From contig UQMB01000003.1 of the NCBI GenBank assembly GCA_900541925.1, forward strand, positions 124,001 through 188,000: a DNA stretch of 64,000 bases, given 5' to 3'. Source of the DNA: an uncultured Bacteroidales bacterium. GTDB taxonomy: Bacteria > Bacteroidota > Bacteroidia > Bacteroidales > UBA932. How positions within the stretch are numbered: the first letter of the stretch is position 1; each line of letters starts with the position of its first letter. The notes under the pieces are model-generated. The model had not been told where the DNA came from and made no database searches. It was given only the letters and a program-made list of their open reading frames with translations. Both the position numbers and the translations under genes were made by a program. This document shows, piece by piece, positions 1 to 7,121 of this stretch.

Positions 1-857
1 CGAGCGCCGGAGAGTATTACCTCCGCGAGGGTGCTGCTATTGGCTCAATAAAGGTCTTTGCTTATGATGGTTGGTACACAACTGATGACTTTAATTATGA
101 TCCGACTACAGGCATCTATACTCTGAAAGAGAATATTGTTGATTGGTCTATGGACTCTTATTCTACCTCACTCAAGCGTGGAGCCAATCAGTTGGCTTTC
201 CCTGGTGCAGCCAAAGTGAAAGATCTTGATGGAAATGGTTACATTGATGAGGTTGATACATATGAGCTTGGCGCAATGACTCCGCCTTCGACCGGTTCAT
301 TCAACCTCTCCGGCCGTTGGAAGAATCTCGACTTCTCCGCCAACTTCAACTATGTGATCGGTGGTTACCTTCTTAACTATTGGTCTCTCATGTCAACGTA
401 TGGAGGAAAGGACAATTACTTCGGTGCAAACCGTCTTGCTTTCGTTTCAGAGGCTTACTCTCCATATCGCTGGAACAACGGTGACCTCGAACTCGTGAGC
501 GATCCGGCAGAGCTTGATGCGATGAATGCCAATGCTACCATGCACACTCCGACTTCGATGAAGGGACTTCTCTTCGACCGTTGGGTTGAGGATGCCTCAT
601 ATCTGCGTCTCAAGAATCTGACTGTCGGCTATACCTTGCCGAAGAGCATTTCAAGCAAGGTCGGCATGAAGAACATCCGTGCATACTTCACGGCTTCAAA
701 TGTCTTCACCCTGACAAAGTACACTGGACTTGACCCTGAAGTCAATACCAATAGCGGTCGTTCTATGGGTGGTTCCAGCTTCCCTACACCGGGCGTGGAC
801 AACAACGCTTATCCTATCGCCCGTACTTACACAATCGGTCTTAACATCACATTGTAA
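1..857 (+). CDS. SusC-type TonB-dependent outer-membrane transporter, C-terminal part
   Basis: The reading frame is open from the window edge (codons start at base 3) to a TAA at 855-857, so only the last ~285 residues of a protein of usually ~1,000 are present. The visible part is typical C-terminal SusC barrel: aromatic alternating strands, a segment like 'KVKDLDGNGYIDEVDTYELG' (the calcium-like DxDGNG loop common in SusC proteins), and an ending of LRLKNLTVGYTLP followed by a strand that terminates in 'TIGLNITL'. SusC proteins import oligosaccharides across the outer membrane using TonB energy and work with the SusD lipoprotein, which follows after 14 bases. Start, signal peptide and plug lie outside the window. 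Family assignment is secure; the glycan is unknown. Confidence 0.93.
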   Translation, partial: SAGEYYLREGAAIGSIKVFAYDGWYTTDDFNYDPTTGIYTLKENIVDWSMDSYSTSLKRGANQLAFPGAAKVKDLDGNGYIDEVDTYELGAMTPPSTGSFNLSGRWKNLDFSANFNYVIGGYLLNYWSLMSTYGGKDNYFGANRLAFVSEAYSPYRWNNGDLELVSDPAELDAMNANATMHTPTSMKGLLFDRWVEDASYLRLKNLTVGYTLPKSISSKVGMKNIRAYFTASNVFTLTKYTGLDPEVNTNSGRSMGGSSFPTPGVDNNAYPIARTYTIGLNITL

Positions 858-871
858 AGAATACTGCAATA

Positions 872-3070
872 ATGAAAAAGAATATCAAATATCTGTTTGC
901 TGCCCTTTGCGGTACTGCAGTGATGTCTTGCAGCCTGGAGCCGACCTCTCCGTCCTCTGTTGACGGCAACTTCGTCTTCTCGGGTATAGAAACCGCAAAG
1001 ACGGTAATGCTCGGTGCATACAATCAGTACATCAACGACTACAACAACGGCTATGTTCCGAACTTCACCAACATCGGTTCGGACGTGGAGCGTTGTTCGG
1101 TGGGCAATATCACAGACCTTATCGGCGGTGCCCAGCTTTATAATGCCCCTTACACTCAGGATAAGTTCAACATCAATTTCCAAAAGGGGAACTGGGATCG
1201 CTTCTACTCAATTATTTCAAAGTGCAACAGTATCATTGAGTATCTTGAGAAGGATTGGGACAACATCACCAAGGATGCTCCTAACGAGAAGTCAGATCTC
1301 CTCGGACAGGCCTACGCCCTCCGTGCGTCAGTTTACAACGATCTTGTGATCTATTATGGAGATGTTTTCTATGTGACAAAGCCTGGTGATGACGGCGGTG
1401 AGAACCTCACGAGCCGCGATGCCATAATAGAGAGTGAACTTGAGAACCTCTACCGTATCGAGCCTCTTCTCTACACTCTTGGCCAGAACGGACATTATTC
1501 CGACCAGATGACCCGCAACTTCGTGGATGGTCTCATCGGCCGTATGTGTTTCCTTGAGGCTGGTTATCAGACCCGCCGCACTGACCTCGGGGCTGATTTT
1601 TACACCGACAAGGACGGAAAACCTATCAAGTTCAATGTTTGGGGTACCGACGCTGAAAGGAATGCTCAGTATGCACGCCGCGAGGATTGGAAAAAGTTCT
1701 ATGCTGCCGCACTTCCTTACCTCAAGAAGGCTGTCGAGCAGCCGGGCGAGGCTGTACTTACCACTGTTGACCCGCGTTCAGACACCAAGGGCCGTGTTTA
1801 TGACAATCCGTTCCAGTACTACTTCCAGCAGGTCAATGAGCAGAAGAAAGCTACTGAGACTATATATGAGATCACGATGAAGGAGAATGGTGGTGGCTCC
1901 CGCATAGCCTACAACTTTGGCCGTGCGTCTGATGGAGCTTCTCCGGCTATGCCTCCTAAGACCAATGCCCAGATCTGCTCTTATCCGGAGGTTTATTACG
2001 GTGAATTTGATCCTCAAGACAAGCGCCGTGATGTGTCTATGACTATTACAGGCTCTTCCGGTGATGGCGTGGAGCGTCTGTATTCCTACTCTCTTGGCAA
2101 CCGTCTGACTGGTGGTATCGGTCTCAATAAATATGACCTTAACCGTGTTGCGACTCCGGATCTGCGCCAGCTTTACAGCGGTATTTCATACATTCACATG
2201 CGTCAGGCAGATATCATCCTTATGCTCGCCGAGGCTTATGCCCAGACAGGTGATGAAGGTTCAGCCAAGACCGAGCTTAAGAAGGTTCACGACCGTGCTT
2301 TCGATGCATCTGTGCGTGACGCCAAGTTCGCCGAACTTCTTAAGACTCCTGCTTCTGAGACCCAGTCCGCCCTTGTTGAGGCTATTCTCAAGGAGCGTCA
2401 ACTTGAGTTCCAGGGTGAGAACATCCGCCGTTGGGATCTTATCCGCAGCGGTAACCTCCCTAAGGTGGCGTACGAGTTCCGCAAGAAGATGGTTGATCAT
2501 ATGGCAGAGCTTAAGGCCAATGGCTATGCTCAGTTCGATAACGGCAATCAGCTTCCGGCTTATGTCTGGACCAAGCTTGTAGATGCCAAGAAAGACTACG
2601 GCTTCCGCCTTACAATGACCACTCCTTCCGGGCTTACTGAAGGCTCTGACGAGTATGCTATTCTCTATCCAGGTTGGCGTGGTCAGCACGATAACTGGCA
2701 GGCTGCAAAGGACTATCAGATCAACTCACGTGGCAATGCGGTAAAAGGTGTTGTTGTCGAGGATTATACCAACCTTGCCATCCAGGGTCTCTTCAAGTAT
2801 ATCGAGCCGGGCAGCGCCGAGGCTCAGGCCTTGGAGGCCCGCGGCTATGCGCAAACCGCTTGGGCTATCGGGATGTATACCATCAAGGGAGCGGATGATC
2901 CTAATCAGGAGGCTGAGTGGAGCACCAAGTTTATGGGAGGATACTCAGATGCTGACTATGCCGCCCGTAAGGCTCCTATCTATCTCATCCCTATGGAGGA
3001 GACAGTCTGCGTGACTTCCGGCGTCCTCAATGGATACGGATTCAGGTCTACTACACAAACTTCCAAATAA
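872..3070 (+). CDS. SusD/RagB-family glycan-binding lipoprotein
   Basis: Outer-membrane lipoprotein that caps the SusC barrel and binds glycan. The first 20 residues form a lipoprotein signal ending in the lipobox 'AVMSC'. SusD hallmarks follow: an N-terminal TPR-like helical part, 'LRASVYNDLVIYYGDV', 'RQADIILMLAEAYAQTGD' and 'ILKERQLEFQGENIRRWDLIRSGNLP', the conserved RxxEF..E..RxxDLxR block near the C-terminus. At 732 residues it is longer than most SusD proteins (about 500-650), with the extra length after the RWDLIR block. It sits 14 bases downstream of the SusC gene, so the two are one operon, and a strong terminator follows. Glycan specificity cannot be read from the sequence. Confidence 0.95.
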   Translation: MKKNIKYLFAALCGTAVMSCSLEPTSPSSVDGNFVFSGIETAKTVMLGAYNQYINDYNNGYVPNFTNIGSDVERCSVGNITDLIGGAQLYNAPYTQDKFNINFQKGNWDRFYSIISKCNSIIEYLEKDWDNITKDAPNEKSDLLGQAYALRASVYNDLVIYYGDVFYVTKPGDDGGENLTSRDAIIESELENLYRIEPLLYTLGQNGHYSDQMTRNFVDGLIGRMCFLEAGYQTRRTDLGADFYTDKDGKPIKFNVWGTDAERNAQYARREDWKKFYAAALPYLKKAVEQPGEAVLTTVDPRSDTKGRVYDNPFQYYFQQVNEQKKATETIYEITMKENGGGSRIAYNFGRASDGASPAMPPKTNAQICSYPEVYYGEFDPQDKRRDVSMTITGSSGDGVERLYSYSLGNRLTGGIGLNKYDLNRVATPDLRQLYSGISYIHMRQADIILMLAEAYAQTGDEGSAKTELKKVHDRAFDASVRDAKFAELLKTPASETQSALVEAILKERQLEFQGENIRRWDLIRSGNLPKVAYEFRKKMVDHMAELKANGYAQFDNGNQLPAYVWTKLVDAKKDYGFRLTMTTPSGLTEGSDEYAILYPGWRGQHDNWQAAKDYQINSRGNAVKGVVVEDYTNLAIQGLFKYIEPGSAEAQALEARGYAQTAWAIGMYTIKGADDPNQEAEWSTKFMGGYSDADYAARKAPIYLIPMEETVCVTSGVLNGYGFRSTTQTSK

Positions 3071-3092
3071 GGTGGGTTTTTATATTTGATTC

Positions 3093-3122
3093 AAGGCGGA
3101 TTCTTCGGAGTCCGCCTTTTTT
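3093..3122 (+). terminator. Rho-independent terminator after the SusCD pair
   Basis: A perfect 8-bp stem (AAGGCGGA at 3093-3100 with TCCGCCTT at 3111-3118), a 10-base loop, and a run of six T's closing the stem and tail. It starts 23 bases after the SusD stop and marks the 3' end of the first operon. Confidence 0.85.
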
Positions 3123-3219
3123 AAGTATGTTATGTTGCTGATGACCGGGATGGGGTGACAGGTGCTCTGAGTCGCGCATATAGTGATGATATTAAATGGT
3201 TTTATTTTCTTTGCAGGTA

Positions 3220-3248
3220 TTTGTTTTTTTGTGAATTTTCTAACTTTG
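3220..3248 (+). promoter_or_regulatory. Bacteroidota-type promoter for the 3274 gene
   Basis: TAACTTTG at 3241-3248 matches the -7 consensus TAnnTTTG. TTTG at 3220-3223 is a plausible -33 element, 17 bases upstream. The start codon of the lipoprotein gene lies 25 bases downstream. Confidence 0.6.
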
Positions 3249-3273
3249 CATATTAGAGATAATTATATTAATT

Positions 3274-3930
3274 ATGAAGAAAGTAGAGCTATTGTTCTTG
3301 GTCGCCTGCTTTGCGGGGCTGCTTGCAGGGTGCACCGACAAGGATTTCGTGAAAGGGTCATCTGAGGCTGGAAAAAGTGGAGAGTTGTACTACTACTATT
3401 TTGACCGGAAAGTTTCTTTGAAAGAACGTCAAGACTTGGCTTTCATCAAGTTTTGCGACAGTCAGTCCAAGGATGCTTTTGTCGCAAGAATAGACGGCGG
3501 GCTCTCCACACTCAGGCCATATAGTCCGAGTGGCGATAAAGAGCAGGTCTCTGGAAGCGCAGGTGACATGTTGCTGGTGCAGAGTTCTTCGTCCGAAGAA
3601 ATAGACGGCCTGATCAAAGAACTTAAAGCTGACCCGTCGGTAGTATTTGTGTCTAAGGCCCTTGAATATGAGGGCAGTCTTGTTGGTGTCTCTGATGAGT
3701 TCTCTGTGAAACTGAGGAAGGGGACTTCTCAAACTGAACTTGAGAGGCTGGCCGCCAAGTTCGGATGTGCAGTTTCTCAGCGGGAATTCTTCGGGAAGGA
3801 TATCTTTTTTATCAAGGTAGATAAGATGTCTGAGTTTGGTGTGCTCAAACTTGCCAACAGCTTCTACGAGACAGGTCTGTTCGAGTTTACGTCTCCCGAC
3901 TTCTATATATTTAACGCTTTCAGCATATAG
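3274..3930 (+). CDS. Lipoprotein resembling a free-standing subtilase-type propeptide
   Basis: 218 residues with a lipoprotein signal and lipobox 'LLAGC' (Cys at ~20). The C-terminal third (about residues 130-215), from 'SDEFSVKLRKGTSQTELERL' to 'FYETGLFEFTSPDFYIFNAF', resembles the propeptide (I9-like) found in front of Bacteroidota S8 serine proteases and some leucine-rich-repeat proteins. No protease domain follows: the protein stops right after this module. A free-standing module of this kind could act as an inhibitor or chaperone of a protease encoded elsewhere, or be the remnant of a truncated protease. The gene has its own promoter and is followed after 11 bases by a second lipoprotein gene, so the two are probably co-transcribed. 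The propeptide similarity rests on motif recall, not on a search. Confidence 0.7.
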   Translation: MKKVELLFLVACFAGLLAGCTDKDFVKGSSEAGKSGELYYYYFDRKVSLKERQDLAFIKFCDSQSKDAFVARIDGGLSTLRPYSPSGDKEQVSGSAGDMLLVQSSSSEEIDGLIKELKADPSVVFVSKALEYEGSLVGVSDEFSVKLRKGTSQTELERLAAKFGCAVSQREFFGKDIFFIKVDKMSEFGVLKLANSFYETGLFEFTSPDFYIFNAFSI

Positions 3931-3941
3931 GGCTTGGCGTC

Positions 3942-4511
3942 ATGAACAGGTTATTTGTTGTGCTGGCTCTCACTCTGGGATTGGCAGGCTGCGCGAAGGA
4001 TGATGTGTTTGACTGGGCGGACAAGGAAGCCATTACCCCGGTGTCTTTTGATTCCGAGACCGGCGTGGACTTGTTCTCGTGGGACGATTGCCGTGAAATT
4101 GTTCCCGGTTTGCTGGAGCAGAACGGCATTGTTTTGAACAGGCGGCACCCGGGGGCCGGCGATGTCCCTGCTGAAGGTGCTGTTGTCATTAACGATAAGG
4201 CGGTCATCAATGATGTCGTGAAGGAATCCGGCCTGGAGTCGAGGATTCCTGGAGGGATAGAAGACTGTTCTCTTCTCGTCGGCTATGTCCTTACCGGCCA
4301 TACGGGAGGGTACAAGATTAGCCAGAGAGTTAAACGTGCTCTTGATGGAGTTAGTCTTGGGCTATTGATAGAACAGGAGGGATTAGGGAAGAGCACTCCT
4401 GGTCATGAGTGCTTCATGGCTTTGTATCCGAAGCTGCCTGCTGGCCCGGTCAGCAAAATATATCGTACGGATGTGGATGCTGATCCTGGTTCTGGCGGTA
4501 ACGCAGAATAA
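3942..4511 (+). CDS. Small lipoprotein of unknown function
   Basis: 189 residues; a lipoprotein signal with lipobox 'LGLAGC' (Cys17) places it on the periplasmic or outer-membrane face. The rest is soluble with no domain I recognise. 'PAEGAVVINDKAVINDVVKE' recalls the inhibitor-type lipoproteins that Bacteroidota place beside protease propeptides, but this is only an impression. It lies 11 bases after the propeptide-like lipoprotein and ends in front of a strong hairpin, so the two form a two-gene operon. A role in protease control together with its neighbour is possible but unproven. Confidence 0.65.
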   Translation: MNRLFVVLALTLGLAGCAKDDVFDWADKEAITPVSFDSETGVDLFSWDDCREIVPGLLEQNGIVLNRRHPGAGDVPAEGAVVINDKAVINDVVKESGLESRIPGGIEDCSLLVGYVLTGHTGGYKISQRVKRALDGVSLGLLIEQEGLGKSTPGHECFMALYPKLPAGPVSKIYRTDVDADPGSGGNAE

Positions 4512-4537
4512 TCGGGAATCTCGTCGCGAATAAAGTG

Positions 4538-4578
4538 AAGCGGGCTGACTGAATTGATTTTCAGCCAGCCCGCTTTTT
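4538..4578 (+). terminator. Rho-independent terminator after the lipoprotein pair
   Basis: A 10-bp stem (AAGCGGGCTG at 4538-4547 with CAGCCCGCTT at 4566-4575) followed by a T run. It touches the stop codon of the AbiEii stub on the opposite strand, so the two convergent units meet here. Confidence 0.8.
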
Positions 4579-4750
4579 AATCTTCTTCATCTGCTTTCCC
4601 GAAAAAATCAAGGTCAATGGAAACTCTATGACCAATTTGCAAGGCGAGTGCTGTGCCGCCAACGAGCATAGTATTTTGGAGTATGTCAAGCGATTGGGCT
4701 TTCTTCAAAAGTCCCAATGTGTCTGGGGAGATTGTTTCGTAGTGTAACAT
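4577..4750 (-). pseudogene. N-terminal stub of an AbiEii-type nucleotidyltransferase toxin
   Basis: Read on the minus strand from ATG at 4750 to TAA at 4577, this gives only 57 residues. They match the start of AbiEii/AbiGii-family toxins: an N-terminal helix 'ISPDTLGLLKKAQSLD' and the nucleotidyltransferase signature 'MLVGGTALALQIGHRVSIDL' followed by DFF. Full family members run to about 200-300 residues, so the C-terminal four fifths is missing. The stop lies at the edge of the terminator hairpin of the opposite operon, suggesting a deletion joined the two. It overlaps the end of the DUF6922 gene by 46 bases, the usual antitoxin-then-toxin order. The stub keeps the GG..T and SxDLD motifs but cannot fold a complete active site. 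Confidence 0.75.
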
Positions 4751-5010
4751 CTGAAAGTTTCTTCTGGGATTGATGAGATTGCGGAAACGAAAGATACTGC
4801 CTTAGGGTCAAGTGTTCTTAAGTTTTTTACAATGTTTGTGATACGGGGCATCCCGTATCTTTTTACGATAAGGTTCCAGTCTTTTATTTGCCCGAATTCC
4901 AAGACGCGTTTGACGACAAATGGTGCATTGGATTCAAGGTCAATACTGCCTTTATCTGTGTCCCAGAAAAGGTAGTCAGAGAGAGACTGTATATACTCGG
5001 CATCAATCAT
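4705..5010 (-). CDS. DUF6922-type protein (putative antitoxin partner)
   Basis: 101 residues. The features 'LSDYLFWDTDKGSIDLESNA', 'VVKRVLEFGQIKDWNLIVKR' and 'SSIPEETFRCY' match the small DUF6922 proteins (name from memory) that precede AbiEii-like nucleotidyltransferases in Bacteroidota. It probably contributes an antitoxin or adaptor function. Its presumed toxin gene overlaps its 3' end but is reduced to a 57-residue stub, leaving this gene an orphan. The family normally ends near FRCY; the extra ~13 residues read into the stub's frame. No good TAnnTTTG box is visible upstream. Confidence 0.65.
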   Translation of the reverse strand: MIDAEYIQSLSDYLFWDTDKGSIDLESNAPFVVKRVLEFGQIKDWNLIVKRYGMPRITNIVKNLRTLDPKAVSFVSAISSIPEETFRCYTTKQSPQTHWDF

Positions 5011-5068
5011 ATCGACAAATGTATTAATTAATTGCCATATTCCGAAAAAAGGTCGGCAGAAAGTTGCT

Positions 5069-5172
5069 GCCGACGTTCCTGTCTACATAACTGATGCAGG
5101 CCCGGAACGGAATATATTTCGCATACTTCTTGGATGGTGCCGCATCATCAGGCTAAATGTATTTTGCCGCAA
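5069..5172 (-). pseudogene. Fragment of a decayed sulfatase gene
   Basis: On the minus strand one frame reads 'PDDAAPSKKYAKYIPFRACI' and continues SYVDRNVG. This aligns with the family-S1 sulfatase segment PEDAKSFTRAYWACISYVDWNVG of the intact sulfatase at 7122-8627, including a 20-base DNA match at the ACISYVD codons (around 5083-5103 versus 7684-7704). An in-frame TAG (5153-5155) lies just upstream and similarity is lost about 10 codons downstream, so this is a remnant. It shows that a second sulfatase gene once lay between the lipoproteins and the present toxin-antitoxin cluster. Confidence 0.6.
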
Positions 5173-5217
5173 TTGTGTCTACTATTGTAGCGTTGTGTTT
5201 CAATCTATTACAAAACA

Positions 5218-5238
5218 ATTACACTTAAATAGTGTAAT
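5218..5238. promoter_or_regulatory. Palindromic operator candidate upstream of higBA
   Basis: A perfect 8-bp inverted repeat (ATTACACT / AGTGTAAT) around the 5-base centre TAAAT. It ends 17 bases upstream of the -7 box of the higBA promoter, where a repressor dimer would cover the -33 region. HigA-type antitoxins repress their own operons through such sites. Binding is inferred. Confidence 0.6.
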
Positions 5239-5254
5239 ATTGAAATAAAGTTTG

Positions 5255-5262
5255 TATCTTTG
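5255..5262 (+). promoter_or_regulatory. -7 box of the higBA promoter
   Basis: TATCTTTG matches TAnnTTTG exactly and lies 20 bases before the higB start codon at 5282, just downstream of the palindromic operator. Confidence 0.65.
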
Positions 5263-5281
5263 CAGAAAGGAAACCAAAGCG

Positions 5282-5596
5282 ATGCAGATAGTTTTCAAGC
5301 AAGAATACCTGTCCAGCCTCTATTACAATCAGACTGCCGACAAAAAGCATAGGTTTCAGCCGGAGGTGGTAAAGAAGTACATAAAGGTTGTGAACATCTT
5401 GAAGAATGCGAGGGCGGTTGAGGACTTGTTTCCTTTCAACTCCCTCAATTATGAGAAACTATCCGGAGACAAGACCGGGATTGAATCGGTGCGCGTCGAT
5501 GACAGATACCGTCTGGAGTTCCAAACGGAAAAGATTGATGGCGCGGCCATTGTAACTGTCTGCAACATTTTGGAATTGTCAAACCACTATCAATAG
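5282..5596 (+). CDS. higB: HigB-type toxin (RelE/ParE superfamily mRNA interferase)
   Basis: 104 residues starting at ATG 5282. The longer reading from 5252 would begin inside the promoter's -7 box and is rejected. The fold markers of HigB/'killer' toxins are present: N-terminal strand 'MQIVFKQEYLSSLYY', a helical hairpin, then 'GIESVRVDDRYRLEFQT' with the basic strand that lines the active site, and a final hydrophobic strand. HigB toxins cut ribosome-bound mRNA. The antitoxin gene follows after 5 bases, in the toxin-first order typical of higBA. Promoter and operator are intact, so the module may be functional, unlike the Abi genes on both sides. Confidence 0.82.
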   Translation: MQIVFKQEYLSSLYYNQTADKKHRFQPEVVKKYIKVVNILKNARAVEDLFPFNSLNYEKLSGDKTGIESVRVDDRYRLEFQTEKIDGAAIVTVCNILELSNHYQ

Positions 5597-5601
5597 GGAC
5601 T

Positions 5602-5928
5602 ATGGTGCAAAGTAATTTCACTCCCACCCATCCGGGCGAGGTTATCAAGGATGAGTTGATTGCGCGGGGAATCTCCCAGAAGGATTTTGCCGAGCGTATT
5701 GGCGTACCCTACACGATGCTCAATGATATTTTGAACGAGCGAAGGCCCTTGTCTGCGGCTACGGCCCTATTCATCGAATCTGCGCTGGGTGTCTCTGCGG
5801 AGTTGCTTATGGGCTTGCAGTCGGATTACACTATGCAGCTCACTCGCAATAATGCGGAGATAAGACGTAAGATGCGTAGTGTCCGGCCCTATTCTTCCCA
5901 GGCGGATCCTGCAACAGCATCACGATAG
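5602..5928 (+). CDS. higA: HigA-type antitoxin, XRE-family DNA-binding protein
   Basis: 108 residues. The helix-turn-helix core 'PTHPGEVIKDELIARGISQK' through 'LNDILNERRPLSAATALFIE' is a textbook HigA/VapI-type XRE domain with the PTHPGE opening. The C-terminal tail would bind the toxin and the HTH would autorepress the operon, presumably at the palindrome at 5218-5238. The last residues (ending SSQADPATASR) look low in constraint, and the stop overlaps by 9 bases the end of the truncated AbiEii gene on the other strand, so the tail may have been altered when the cluster was joined. Confidence 0.85.
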   Translation: MVQSNFTPTHPGEVIKDELIARGISQKDFAERIGVPYTMLNDILNERRPLSAATALFIESALGVSAELLMGLQSDYTMQLTRNNAEIRRKMRSVRPYSSQADPATASR

Positions 5929-6264
5929 TATGGGTGTTGAGGCAAGCAAGCCGGCGGGGGGGGCAGCTGAGTAGTTCCGCGGAATGAGTTTGCAAATGTC
6001 TGGTTTCTCGACTATGTGTATTCCACGTAAAGCTTTCTTGGCCTTTCTGGCGACAGAACTCAGATGCTCATTTATGTGAGTTAGACTTAAGCTCCTATCT
6101 TCCAACGGAATATAAGTGAGGTCGAGATCAACCGAATAGCGCGGTAAATTTCGTACGAACAGATTGATTGCGGACCCTCCGTGGACAGCGAATACGCTTT
6201 CTTCCGTTACGATTGGAATCATCCTCAAGAGGATTCCCACCTTCTTTGCATACTCATTACTCAT
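5920..6264 (-). pseudogene. Truncated AbiEii-type nucleotidyltransferase toxin
   Basis: 114 residues against about 250-300 for intact AbiEii toxins. The N-terminal nucleotidyltransferase motif is clear: 'FAVHGGSAINLFVRNLPRYS' followed by VDLDLTYIP, i.e. GGS and DxD. The family-like sequence stops near 'KPDICKLIPRN', where members normally continue into a basic strand bearing further catalytic residues. After that the frame reads an unrelated tail across a run of eight C's (coding strand; 5956-5963) and ends against the higA 3' end. It starts inside the last codons of the AbiEi gene (8-base overlap), the normal AbiE order. Very probably inactive: two AbiEii genes in this cluster are both cut after the same domain. 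Confidence 0.75.
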
Positions 6265-7015
6265 ATTCTGCCAATTCTTTTGGTATGGTTATCCCATATT
6301 TACCGATGTACCTGCCATTCTCGGTTATCAAGCGGTCGCCCTTGCCGAGGTCTACCCTGGACATGTCGAGATGCTTGAACCACTGATGGTCGGACTTTTC
6401 CGCCATGTATAGGAATAACCGCTTTACCTTTATCGACGAGCATTCCTCCAGTAGCTGCTGAACGAGTTTAGGGCGAATGGTTGTCAGCATCTCCATTACA
6501 TAATACACATCCATCAACGAATAATTGGACGGTGCAAGATGAAGGCATTCTAGAAAAGCTCGCTCAGGACCTGATATCAGAAGTTGGCTCCCGCGATATT
6601 CATACTTCTCCAGGCCGACATCTTCTTTAAATATTGATGTGGTGAAATACTTGATTGTCATGTCCCACTCCGAATTGAGCATCCATCTGGGCAGTCGTGG
6701 TCCATTTGCAGTGAACAAGAATGCAAGCGGTTTCCCCATAGCTACAAAGTGGGAATACCCTCGCAAGTCCAATGCGGATGACGCGCCGACATGACACCTC
6801 TTTCCGAGTTGCGAGTTGAACGATGCGACTGCACCATATAGTGTAGGAGCATACCCATCAATCTTATATACTCCAGTTGCTATTCTCTCCAACCAGCCAC
6901 TGCGCACATACTGGGTCTGCTCTTTGCGGTCAATCCCCTGAGAGGAAAGCCACGAAGAGAATAATACAGAATCTTGGGGTACGAGACCGAGTATTTCTTT
7001 GATTTTAGTTGCCAT
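6257..7015 (-). CDS. AbiEi-type antitoxin/transcriptional regulator
   Basis: 252 residues. The N-terminal winged-helix part ('SSQGIDRKEQTQYVRSGWLE' then 'RIATGVYKIDGY') is the AbiEi antitoxin N-terminal domain; the remainder ('CHVGASSALDLRGYSHFVAM', 'GPERAFLECLHLAP') matches the C-terminal AbiEi module. In type IV AbiE systems this protein represses the operon and antagonises the AbiEii nucleotidyltransferase. Length is normal and the frame is intact, so regulation may persist although the partner toxin is truncated. A good promoter lies 18 bases upstream of its start. Confidence 0.82.
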   Translation of the reverse strand: MATKIKEILGLVPQDSVLFSSWLSSQGIDRKEQTQYVRSGWLERIATGVYKIDGYAPTLYGAVASFNSQLGKRCHVGASSALDLRGYSHFVAMGKPLAFLFTANGPRLPRWMLNSEWDMTIKYFTTSIFKEDVGLEKYEYRGSQLLISGPERAFLECLHLAPSNYSLMDVYYVMEMLTTIRPKLVQQLLEECSSIKVKRLFLYMAEKSDHQWFKHLDMSRVDLGKGDRLITENGRYIGKYGITIPKELAEYE

Positions 7016-7032
7016 AGCGGTAGTTACAACCG

Positions 7033-7061
7033 CAAATATAAATAAAAATAAAGAAACTCAA
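7033..7061 (-). promoter_or_regulatory. Promoter of the AbiE operon
   Basis: On the minus strand TTG (7059-7061) is followed 18 bases later by TATATTTG (7033-7040), a full TAnnTTTG -7 box, in an AT-rich stretch directly upstream of the abiEi start at 7015. Confidence 0.65.
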
Positions 7062-7121
7062 TATAATTTTCGGGCTCGATACCCCAAAACCTGACGCTGT
7101 CATGGCGGCAGAGGCGTCGCC

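Noticed and set aside
5044..5074. Minus-strand hairpin GTCGGCAG/CTGCCGAC followed by six T's, resembling a terminator
   Set aside because: It coincides with the end of the sulfatase remnant and has no intact upstream gene to terminate; it could still act as one but is not listed.
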